A DNA stretch of 5,137 bases from Pseudomonadota bacterium. Lineage in GTDB: Bacteria; Pseudomonadota; Alphaproteobacteria; Azospirillales; Azospirillaceae. Below are positions 1 to 5,137 of the stretch, piece by piece; position 1 is the stretch's first letter, and each line of letters opens with the position of its first letter. The notes under the pieces are model-generated. The model ran no database searches. It had not been told where the DNA came from and saw only the letters and a list, made by a program, of their open reading frames with translations. Position numbers and translations under genes: made by a program. The DNA lies in assembly GCA_023412175.1 (NCBI GenBank), contig JAEYOB010000696.1, positions 1 to 5,137 of the forward strand, written 5' to 3'.

Positions 1-644
1 CGCTGGCCCTGCGCGCCGGTGACGACACCCAGGTCGTGGCCCTCGGTCTCCAGAACCGGCCCCTGCTCGATGTGCGCCTCGAAATAGGCGGCCATGGCGT
101 GGCCGGTCACCGGCACCGCGCCCTTGTAGCCGATGCGCGCCAACTCGTCGCCCAGGCGCAGGCCGTCGTTGTCGCGGATGTCCAGCACGTGGTCCAGCGT
201 GAACACCCCCATGGCGGCGCCGGAGCCCAGCATGGGCGGCGAGAAGCGCGCGCCCTCCTCGTTGGTCCAGACGATCAGGTCGATGGGCGCGTCGGTTTCG
301 ATGCCCTGATCGTTGAAGCTGCGGATCACCTCCAGCCCGGCCATGACGCCGTAGATGCCGTCGAACCGCCCGCCGGTGGGCTGGGTGTCCAGGTGGCTGC
401 CCATGCAGACGGCGGGGCGGTCCGGGTTGCGGCCCGGCCGGCGGGCGAAGATGTTGCCCACCTCGTCCACCGTCACGGTGCAGCCGGCCGCTTCGCACCA
501 GGACACGAACAGGTCGCGCCCCTGCCGGTCGAGGTCGGTCAGCGCCAGCCGGCACACGCCGCCCTTGGGCGTGCCGCCGATCTCGGCGAGGTCCATCAGG
601 CTCCGCCACAGGCGGTCGCCGTCGATGCGCAGATCGGACATCAT
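1..644 (-). CDS. M20-family Zn-dependent amidohydrolase (N-carbamoyl-amino-acid hydrolase / beta-ureidopropionase-like), N-terminal part
   Basis: Partial gene: 214 codons are visible and the frame runs off the left edge. Members are usually a little over 400 residues, so about half is present. Seen: GSHLDTQPTGGRFDG at residues 82-96, WTNEEGARF at 126-134 and EAHIEQGP at 189-196. These are signatures of the hydantoinase/carbamoylase branch of the M20 metallopeptidases. Predicted di-zinc ligands are His84, Asp95 (bridging), Glu130 and His191, with Glu129 as general base; the last ligand, a C-terminal His, lies outside the window. The ligand spacing resembles that known for yeast beta-alanine synthase. 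Such enzymes hydrolyse a carbamoyl or related amide to free an amino acid, in the cytoplasm. Within the group, N-carbamoyl-L-amino acid hydrolase, beta-ureidopropionase, allantoate amidohydrolase and ureidoglycine-type enzymes cannot be separated from this half. Start: tandem ATGs at 644 and 641, with a third in-frame ATG at 656. I chose 644 because the one at 656 abuts the AAGGA motif with no spacer. It follows the reductase-like gene by 15 bases. Confidence 0.9.
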   Translation of the reverse strand, partial: MMSDLRIDGDRLWRSLMDLAEIGGTPKGGVCRLALTDLDRQGRDLFVSWCEAAGCTVTVDEVGNIFARRPGRNPDRPAVCMGSHLDTQPTGGRFDGIYGVMAGLEVIRSFNDQGIETDAPIDLIVWTNEEGARFSPPMLGSGAAMGVFTLDHVLDIRDNDGLRLGDELARIGYKGAVPVTGHAMAAYFEAHIEQGPVLETEGHDLGVVTGAQGQ

Positions 645-661
645 CCCTTTTCCCATTCCTT
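645..661 (-). promoter_or_regulatory. Ribosome-binding region of the hydrolase gene
   Basis: Read on the minus strand, AAGGA (661-657) overlaps the TAA stop of the preceding gene, and a second purine run AAAAGGG (651-645) leads directly into the tandem ATGs at 644 and 641. AAGGA is 12 bases from the ATG at 644, which is long. AAAAGGG is 0 bases from 644 and 3 from 641. A further in-frame ATG at 656 directly abuts AAGGA. The start is therefore uncertain by up to five codons. There is no room for a separate promoter, which supports co-transcription with the upstream gene. Confidence 0.5.
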
Positions 662-1586
662 ATCGTTGTATCTTGACGCGAACGAGCGCCCGCAGGGCGC
701 TCACCGTGGGCAATGTCACGCCCGCGCACGCCGCCAGTTCCAGCGGCGCGTCGAGCACCGCCTCGATCTCCGCCCGCCGTGCCGTGGCGAGGTCCGGACG
801 GACTTGGCCGGGCTGCCCGGCGAACGCCAGCGCGTCCTCCATGCCATCGGCCATCGGATGGCCGAGTTGGGCCGCCAGCCCAGCCACCTCATCGACCACC
901 GCCGCCACGACGGGCTGCAAGCGGATGTCGCGGGCGATTTCCTGAACCGGCAGGCCGGTGACGATGGCCAGCGCCCCGAAGGCCAGCGGCGCCGGCAGCG
1001 CCGCCCACACTTCGGCGCGGATGTCGTCCACCGGCGCCGCGTTGAAGCCCGCCGCCCCGAACAGCGCCACGAGGTCGCCGACCTCCGCCGTTCCGGCGGC
1101 GGAGCCAAGCGCGAGGCGCAGCCCGCCGAGGTGCCGCAGGTAGCCGGGCGCCGGCCGCTCAACGGCGACCTGGGCCACGGCACCGACGATCCGCTTCGCC
1201 GGCATGGCGTTCCACAACAGGCCGTGCGGGTCCACGGAGGCGAGCGGCCCTTCGGCCGGGTACCACCAGGGAACGCCGCCGACCACCGGCACCAGCCGTG
1301 TTGCCCGGCCGAGCAGCGGAGGAAGGAGTTCCAGGATCTCCGGTAGGGCGGGGGCGGGAACGGCGAGCACCACCGCGTCCTGCGCGCCCAGCGCCAGCGT
1401 GTCGTCGGTGACGTGCGGGCGGACGGTGACCGGCATGCTCGACGGCCCTTCGACGATCAGCCCGTCGCGTTGCAGGATGTCCAGCGTCCGGCGCCGTGCG
1501 ACCAGGGGGGCGGGCAGGCCGGCGGTGGCGAGCCGCGCGGCGATGAAGCCCCCCAGGGCTCCGGCCCCGACGACCGCGACCTTCAT
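660..1586 (-). CDS. Ketopantoate reductase (PanE/ApbA)-family protein with altered catalytic residues
   Basis: 308 residues, the usual length for 2-dehydropantoate 2-reductases. The N-terminal Rossmann domain is clear: [13 protein letters not shown] carries the GxGxxG dinucleotide-binding loop at 7-12, and DAVVLAVPAPAL at 70-81 matches the family strand-turn that normally reads LAVK. VVGGVPWWYP (101-110) corresponds to the NG(x)PWW segment of one subgroup. The helical C-terminal domain (about 185-305) aligns through EVWAALPAPLAFGAL (192-206), and AEIEAV (272-277) matches the conserved TEID region. Compared with E. coli PanE, the catalytic Lys176 position is Ala196, Asn180 is Pro200, Asn184 is Gly204, Lys72 is Pro77 and Asn98 is Gly103. 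True ketopantoate reduction is therefore doubtful. NAD(P) binding, or an altered dehydrogenase activity on another substrate, is more likely. The start ATG overlaps the upstream ATPase stop (ATGA, 1586-1583), with only a weak GGGG ribosome-site match. A role linked to the operon's substrate is inferred. Family assignment is firm; function is unknown. Confidence 0.83.
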   Translation of the reverse strand: MKVAVVGAGALGGFIAARLATAGLPAPLVARRRTLDILQRDGLIVEGPSSMPVTVRPHVTDDTLALGAQDAVVLAVPAPALPEILELLPPLLGRATRLVPVVGGVPWWYPAEGPLASVDPHGLLWNAMPAKRIVGAVAQVAVERPAPGYLRHLGGLRLALGSAAGTAEVGDLVALFGAAGFNAAPVDDIRAEVWAALPAPLAFGALAIVTGLPVQEIARDIRLQPVVAAVVDEVAGLAAQLGHPMADGMEDALAFAGQPGQVRPDLATARRAEIEAVLDAPLELAACAGVTLPTVSALRALVRVKIQR

Positions 1587-3259
1587 GTCCCCGTCCGCGC
1601 CGGGGCGCCGCGCCGCGGGGTCGGCACCAGATCCTCGGGCATGGTCCAGGCCTTGCCCGGAATGGCGTCGAGGAGTTGGCGCGTGTAGGCGTGCTGTGGG
1701 TCGCCGAACACCTCGCGCGCCGGCCCGATCTCGACGATGCGGCCCTTCTGCATAACGGCGATGGTGTCGCAGACCTGGGCGGCGATGCGCAGGTCGTGGG
1801 TGATGAACAGCATCGACAGCGTCAGCCGGTGCCGCAGTTCCTCCAGAAGGTCGAGCACCTGTGCCTGCACCGACACGTCCAGCGCCGACACCGGCTCGTC
1901 GGCGATCAGCAGCTTCGGCTCCAGCGCCAGGGCGCGGGCGATGGAGATCCGCTGCCGTTGCCCGCCCGAGAACTCGTGCGGGAAGCGGTCCGCCGCCGAG
2001 GCGTCGAGCCCGACCAGCGACAGCAGGTCGCGCGCCTTCGCCAGGGCGGTGCGCCGGTCCTCGCCGAAGGCGATGGGGCCTTGCGTGATGATGTCTCCCA
2101 CGGTGTGGCGCGGGTTCAGCGAGGCGTAGGGGTCCTGGAACACCATCTGCACGTGCCGGCGGTAGGGCCGGAAGGCATGGCGCGACAGCGACAGCAGGTT
2201 CACGCCGTCGAACATGATCCTTCCGGAATCCGGGCGGATCAGCCCGACGATGGATCGCCCCAGTGTCGATTTGCCGGAACCGGACTCGCCGACCAGCCCG
2301 ACCGTCTCGCCGCGGCGGATGGTCAGGGAGATATCCTGCCCCGCCACCACGCTACGGCCCGGCCGGAGGAAGCCGCCGCCGATGTGGAAGGTCTTGGAGC
2401 CTCCTTCCGCCGTCAGCACCGGCGCGTGCTCGCGCCCGAAGTCGGCCCGGTGCTCGATCAGGTGCGGCACGGCGGCGATCAGTTGGCGGGTGTAGGGGTG
2501 CTGCGGGCGGTTCAGCACCTCGGCGGCCGGGCCGATCTCCACGAGGCGGCCGTGCTGCATCACCGCCACGCGGTGGGCGATCTCCGCCACCACGCCGAAG
2601 TCGTGGGTGATGAACATCACGCCCATGTGGCGCTTGGCCTGGATCTCGCGGATCAGCTCCAGGATCTGCTTCTGCGTGGTGACGTCCAGCGCGGTGGTCG
2701 GCTCGTCGGCGATCAGCACGTCCGGCTCGACGGCCAGCGCCATGGCGATCATCACGCGCTGGCGCTGCCCGCCGGACAGGCGGAACGGGTAGCTGCGCCG
2801 CAGATGATCCGGCTCCGGCAGCCCGACGGACGTCAGCAGCTCGACCACCCGTGCCCGCCGCGCCGCGCGGTCGAGGCTGGTGTGGTAGCGCAGCACCTCG
2901 TCGATCTGGTCGCCCACCCGCATCAGCGGGTTGAGCGCGGTCATCGGCTCCTGGAAGATCATGGAGACGCGGCTGCCGCGGAGTTCGCGCTGCGCGCGCT
3001 CCGGCAGGCTCAGCACGTCGGTGCCGTGATGGCGGATGGCGCCGGAGGCGACCCTGACCGCCTTGGGCAGCAGCCCCATCACCGCGTGCGCGGTCATCGA
3101 CTTGCCCGAGCCGGACTCGCCGACGACGCAGAGGATCTCGCCGCGCTCCAGCGCGAAGGTCAGGTTCTCCACCGCGTAGCGGCGGTCGGCGCCCGGCGGC
3201 AGCGCGATGGTCAGGTCGCGCACGTCGAGCAGAGGGGCGTTGTTCGTTTCGGCGGTCAT
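1583..3259 (-). CDS. Tandem ABC ATPase of peptide-type importer (DppD-DppF fusion)
   Basis: 558 residues with two complete ATPase domains, similar in build to E. coli YejF or GsiA. Domain 1 (about 10-270): Walker A GESGSGKS at 47-54 (Lys53), Q-loop Gln103, signature LSGGQRQR at 161-168, Walker B VLIADEP at 181-187 (Glu186) and switch His219. Domain 2 (about 300-535): Walker A GESGSGKS at 324-331 (Lys330), Q-loop Gln375, signature FSGGQRQR at 430-437, Walker B LLIADEP at 450-456 (Glu455) and His488. Each domain ends with the oligopeptide-importer tail motif, HPYTRQL (254-260) and HAYTRQLL (523-530). All ATP-binding and hydrolysis residues are intact in both halves, so both sites should be active. 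It sits at the cytoplasmic face and energises the two permeases encoded just upstream. Start: the ATG at 3259 overlaps the permease stop (ATGA) and has GGAAGGGA at 3272-3265, five bases away. The frame stays open upstream to about 3979, but that stretch is antiparallel-looking, low-quality sequence inside the permease gene and is not coding. Confidence 0.96.
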   Translation of the reverse strand: MTAETNNAPLLDVRDLTIALPPGADRRYAVENLTFALERGEILCVVGESGSGKSMTAHAVMGLLPKAVRVASGAIRHHGTDVLSLPERAQRELRGSRVSMIFQEPMTALNPLMRVGDQIDEVLRYHTSLDRAARRARVVELLTSVGLPEPDHLRRSYPFRLSGGQRQRVMIAMALAVEPDVLIADEPTTALDVTTQKQILELIREIQAKRHMGVMFITHDFGVVAEIAHRVAVMQHGRLVEIGPAAEVLNRPQHPYTRQLIAAVPHLIEHRADFGREHAPVLTAEGGSKTFHIGGGFLRPGRSVVAGQDISLTIRRGETVGLVGESGSGKSTLGRSIVGLIRPDSGRIMFDGVNLLSLSRHAFRPYRRHVQMVFQDPYASLNPRHTVGDIITQGPIAFGEDRRTALAKARDLLSLVGLDASAADRFPHEFSGGQRQRISIARALALEPKLLIADEPVSALDVSVQAQVLDLLEELRHRLTLSMLFITHDLRIAAQVCDTIAVMQKGRIVEIGPAREVFGDPQHAYTRQLLDAIPGKAWTMPEDLVPTPRRGAPARTGT

Positions 3260-4113
3260 GCCCGTCCCTTCCGCGCCAGCTTGGGATTGAGTGCGTCGTT
3301 CAGCCCTTCGCCCACGAGGTTGAGGGCGAGCACGGTCAGCAGGATCGCCACGCCGGGGAAGAAGCTCATCCACCAGGCCTGGCGGATGACGGTGCGCGCG
3401 GCGCCGACCATGTAGCCCCAGCTCATCAGGTTCGGGTCGCCGAGGCCGAGGAAGGACAGCGAGCTTTCCAGCAGGATCGCCGTCGCCACCATCAGCGAGG
3501 CCGAGACGATGATCGGCGACAGGCTGTTGGGGAGGATCTGGCGCACGATGATGGTCAGGTTCGACTGCCCGGTGGTCACCGCCGCCTGGACGAACTCGCG
3601 CGAGCGCAGGCTCATGAACTCGCCGCGCGCCAGCCGGGCGAGCGGAGGCCAGGAGACGATGGCGATGGCCAGCACGATGGAGGCGATCGACGGCGTGAAG
3701 ATCGCCACCAGCACCACCGCCAGCACGAAGTTCGGAATGGTCTGGAACAGCTCGGTGAAGCGCATCACCGCGTCGTCCACCCAGCCGCCGTGGAAGCCGG
3801 CGAGCGCGCCCAGCATCACGCCGATCAGCACCGCCTCCGCGGTCGAGGTCAACCCGATCAGCAGCGACACCCGCGCCCCGTGCGCGATGCCCGAGGCGAT
3901 GTCGCGCCCCAGCGTGTCGGAGCCCAGCAGCGCGTCGTCGGACAGCGGCGGCTGGAAGGGGATGGTGGTCATGTCCCACGGGCTGGTCGGGAACGCCACG
4001 TCGGCGAAGAGCGCCATCAGGATGACCAGGGCCAGGAAGATCAGGCCGATCACCGCGCCCTTGTTGCGCGCGAAGGCGCGCCAGAATCCACCACTTCCGG
4101 AACCGCCGCTCAT
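3256..4113 (-). CDS. ABC importer permease, DppC/OppC type
   Basis: 285 residues, typical for the family. A short Gly/Ser-rich start is followed by WRAFARNKGAVIGL (11-24), the usual cytoplasmic lead into the first membrane helix (about 20-38). A periplasmic loop ends in LLGSDTLGRDIASG (62-75), the hallmark of OppC/DppC permeases. Further helices lie at about 82-106, 125-153, 200-220 and 250-268. The cytoplasmic coupling (EAA) loop is at about 173-200 and reads REFVQAAVTTG, followed by the conserved LPNSLSP. SFLGLGDPNLMSWG (220-233) and the C-terminal LNDALNP (271-277) are also family signatures. It pairs with the DppB-type permease to form the channel and docks on the ATPase. Start: the ATG at 4113 overlaps the previous stop (ATGA) and has GAGGTGG at 4124-4118, four bases away. 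The frame is open further upstream to 4548, but that lies within the first permease and lacks permease character. Peptide versus other substrates cannot be decided from this subunit. Confidence 0.95.
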   Translation of the reverse strand: MSGGSGSGGFWRAFARNKGAVIGLIFLALVILMALFADVAFPTSPWDMTTIPFQPPLSDDALLGSDTLGRDIASGIAHGARVSLLIGLTSTAEAVLIGVMLGALAGFHGGWVDDAVMRFTELFQTIPNFVLAVVLVAIFTPSIASIVLAIAIVSWPPLARLARGEFMSLRSREFVQAAVTTGQSNLTIIVRQILPNSLSPIIVSASLMVATAILLESSLSFLGLGDPNLMSWGYMVGAARTVIRQAWWMSFFPGVAILLTVLALNLVGEGLNDALNPKLARKGRA

Positions 4114-5090
4114 GGGGCCACCTCGATGCGCGGGTCGACGAGGGAATAGATCAGGTCGGTCAGCAGGTTGAACAGCACCACCACCACCGAGGTCAGAAGG
4201 AAGATGCCCAGCAGCACCTGATAGTCGCGCTGCAGCACCGCCTCGAAGGCGAGGCGCCCGATGCCGGGAAGCGCGAAGACGGTTTCGATCAGGATGGAGC
4301 CGCCGATCAGGTGCCCCGCCTGGAAGCCGGCCACCGTGATGACCGGCAGGATGGCGTTGCGCAGGATGTGCACCGAGACGATGCGCCATTCCGGCAGGCC
4401 CTTGGCGCGTGCGGTCTTCACGAAGTCCATGTCGCGCACTTCGAGGATCGAGGCGCGGGTCAGGCGGGTGTAGACCGCCATGTAGAACAGGCCCAGCGTG
4501 GTGACCGGCAGCACCAGATGCTTCAGCCGGTCGAGGAACGCCGCCCATCCCGTGAAGCCGGCGCCGACCGTCTCCGTTCCGAAGGCTGGCAGCCAGCCGA
4601 GGTTGACCGAGAACAGCAGGATCAGCATCAGCCCGATCCAGAAGATCGGCGTGGCGTAGGCGGTCAGGCCGATGACGGTGATGGCGGTGTCCGACCAGGT
4701 GCCGGCCCGCATCGCCGCCAGCGTGCCGATCAGCACGCCGCCGATCAGCGCCAGTATGAACGCGGTCAAAGTCAGCGACAGGGTGACCGGCAGCCGCTCC
4801 AGCAGCAGCTCGAGGACCGGGCGCTGCTGGCGGTACGAGTAGCCGAGGTCGGCCTGCACTACCTTGCCCATGTAGGTGCCGAGCTGCTCGACGACCGGCC
4901 GGTCGAGGCCGAACTGCTGGCGCAGCTGTTCGACGAACTTGGCGTCGGCGGCGCCGGCCTCGCCCGCCATGACCATGGCGGGGTCGCCGGGGGCAGCATG
5001 GACCAGGAAGAAATTGAACACGGCGATCGCCAGGACGACGAACACCGCCTTCACCAGGCGCTGGGTGATGAAAACGGCGATACGGGGCAT
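4110..5090 (-). CDS. ABC importer permease, DppB/OppB type
   Basis: 326 residues, normal for DppB/OppB. Seen in order: an N-terminal helix (about 14-32) preceded by RLVKAVF and followed by HAAPGDPA (31-38), the classic PGDPA segment; DLGYSYRQQRPV (81-92), the conserved periplasmic DLGxSyxxxxPV motif; membrane helices at about 102-124, 134-160, 192-208, 247-268 and 292-315; the coupling loop FVKTARAKGL (223-232) with HILRNAILPV (241-250); and the C-terminal LVDPRI (317-322). It forms one half of the inner-membrane channel with the DppC-type partner, whose start codon overlaps its stop. Start: a TTG at 5093 precedes the ATG at 5090 in frame. I prefer the ATG because AGGAGG (5102-5097) is six bases from it but only three from the TTG. 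It is the first gene of the visible operon. No substrate-binding protein gene is present, and it may lie upstream of the window. Confidence 0.96.
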   Translation of the reverse strand: MPRIAVFITQRLVKAVFVVLAIAVFNFFLVHAAPGDPAMVMAGEAGAADAKFVEQLRQQFGLDRPVVEQLGTYMGKVVQADLGYSYRQQRPVLELLLERLPVTLSLTLTAFILALIGGVLIGTLAAMRAGTWSDTAITVIGLTAYATPIFWIGLMLILLFSVNLGWLPAFGTETVGAGFTGWAAFLDRLKHLVLPVTTLGLFYMAVYTRLTRASILEVRDMDFVKTARAKGLPEWRIVSVHILRNAILPVITVAGFQAGHLIGGSILIETVFALPGIGRLAFEAVLQRDYQVLLGIFLLTSVVVVLFNLLTDLIYSLVDPRIEVAP

Positions 5091-5096
5091 CAAACT

Positions 5097-5102
5097 CCTC
5101 CT
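5097..5102 (-). promoter_or_regulatory. Strong Shine-Dalgarno for the first permease gene
   Basis: On the minus strand the sequence is AGGAGG, a perfect match to the anti-Shine-Dalgarno core, six bases before the ATG at 5090. It decides against the in-frame TTG at 5093. It is the strongest ribosome-binding site in the window; the downstream genes rely on weaker sites plus overlapping stop/start codons. Confidence 0.85.
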
Positions 5103-5106
5103 GTAT

Positions 5107-5131
5107 TCCCTCTCCCGCCCCGGGAGAGGGA
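5107..5131. repeat. GC-rich inverted repeat (hairpin) ahead of the permease operon
   Basis: CCCTCTCCCG (5108-5117) is followed by a CCC loop (5118-5120) and its exact reverse complement CGGGAGAGGG (5121-5130). A T-A pair at 5107/5131 makes an 11-bp perfect stem with a three-base loop. Neither strand has a T-run after the stem, so a classical Rho-independent terminator is not supported. It lies about 17 bases upstream of the permease start codon and just before its Shine-Dalgarno. Short CTCTCCC/GGGAGAG palindromes of this kind are, to my recollection, common dispersed intergenic elements in GC-rich proteobacteria. Likely roles are mRNA stabilisation or attenuation between an upstream gene and the permeases, which is inference. 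Confidence 0.7.
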
Positions 5132-5137
5132 GGGACC

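Larger units (their letters stand above)
1..5090 (-). other. Probable single operon: importer, reductase-like protein, amidohydrolase
   Basis: Five genes run in the same direction with no gap larger than 15 bases. Three junctions are four-base ATGA overlaps (4113-4110, 3259-3256, 1586-1583), which imply translational coupling and fixed stoichiometry for the transporter subunits. There is no internal space for a promoter or terminator. The promoter is not visible and must lie upstream of 5137, possibly before a substrate-binding protein or regulator gene. Co-transcription is inferred from spacing alone. Confidence 0.8.

Noticed and set aside
36..1346. Plus-strand open frame (436 codons) opposite the hydrolase and reductase-like genes
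   Set aside because: It spans the junction of two well-supported minus-strand genes, has the same Arg/His/Gln-rich antisense composition, and shows no domain.
1583..3259. Internal duplication from a recent event within the ATPase gene
   Set aside because: The two halves share the universal ABC motifs and short matching DNA stretches around Walker A, but elsewhere they differ strongly and resemble DppD and DppF respectively. This is an old paralogue fusion, known in YejF and GsiA, not a recent repeat.
1676..3415. Long plus-strand open frame (579 codons) opposite the tandem ATPase
   Set aside because: Its product is rich in His, Arg, Gln, Val and Asp with no recognisable domain. It is the expected antisense shadow of a GC-biased gene, and the opposite strand encodes a fully motif-supported ATPase.
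3260..3979. Upstream extension of the tandem ATPase frame by 240 codons
   Set aside because: It lies inside the DppC-type permease gene in another frame and shows Arg/Gly/His-rich low-complexity sequence. The ATG at 3259 has a good ribosome site and the same ATGA overlap as the neighbouring junctions.
4114..4548. Upstream extension of the DppC-type permease frame by 145 codons
   Set aside because: It overlaps the DppB-type permease coding region, lacks membrane helices, and the ATG at 4113 starts a protein of normal family length.
5107..5131. Hairpin as a Rho-independent terminator
   Set aside because: No T-run follows the stem on either strand, so only a hairpin or repeat can be claimed.

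Overview
The window is a compact, GC-rich stretch in which every credible gene lies on the minus strand, so it reads right to left. The strong G/C preference at third codon positions, the long antisense open frames it creates, and the gene families present suggest a GC-rich proteobacterium. An alphaproteobacterium of the Azospirillum/Rhodospirillales type is my best guess. That placement is inference from general character; there is no rRNA or other phylogenetic marker in the window.

Layout in order of transcription: (i) 5137-5091, a leader with an 11-bp GC-rich hairpin and a strong Shine-Dalgarno sequence; (ii) 5090-4110, a DppB/OppB-type inner-membrane permease; (iii) 4113-3256, a DppC/OppC-type permease; (iv) 3259-1583, a single polypeptide carrying both ATPase domains (DppD and DppF fused); (v) 1586-660, a ketopantoate-reductase-fold (PanE/ApbA family) protein whose catalytic residues appear to be replaced; (vi) 644-1, the N-terminal half of an M20-family zinc amidohydrolase of the N-carbamoyl-amino-acid hydrolase / beta-ureidopropionase / allantoate amidohydrolase group, cut off by the window edge.

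The first four genes are joined by three identical ATGA stop/start overlaps. The hydrolase follows after only 15 bases, so the five genes very probably form one operon. The permeases and tandem ATPase make a complete peptide/opine/nickel-type (PepT) ABC importer except for the periplasmic substrate-binding protein, which is not in the window and may lie just upstream (beyond 5137). The downstream amidohydrolase suggests that the imported compound carries an N-carbamoyl (ureido) or similar amide group that is hydrolysed in the cytoplasm to an amino acid plus ammonia and CO2. The exact substrate cannot be read from the sequence.

No tRNA, rRNA, CRISPR array, insertion sequence or phage gene was seen. 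The most interesting points are the apparent loss of all three C-terminal-domain catalytic residues in the ketopantoate-reductase-like protein, its position between a transporter and an amidohydrolase, and the hairpin in front of the first permease gene.
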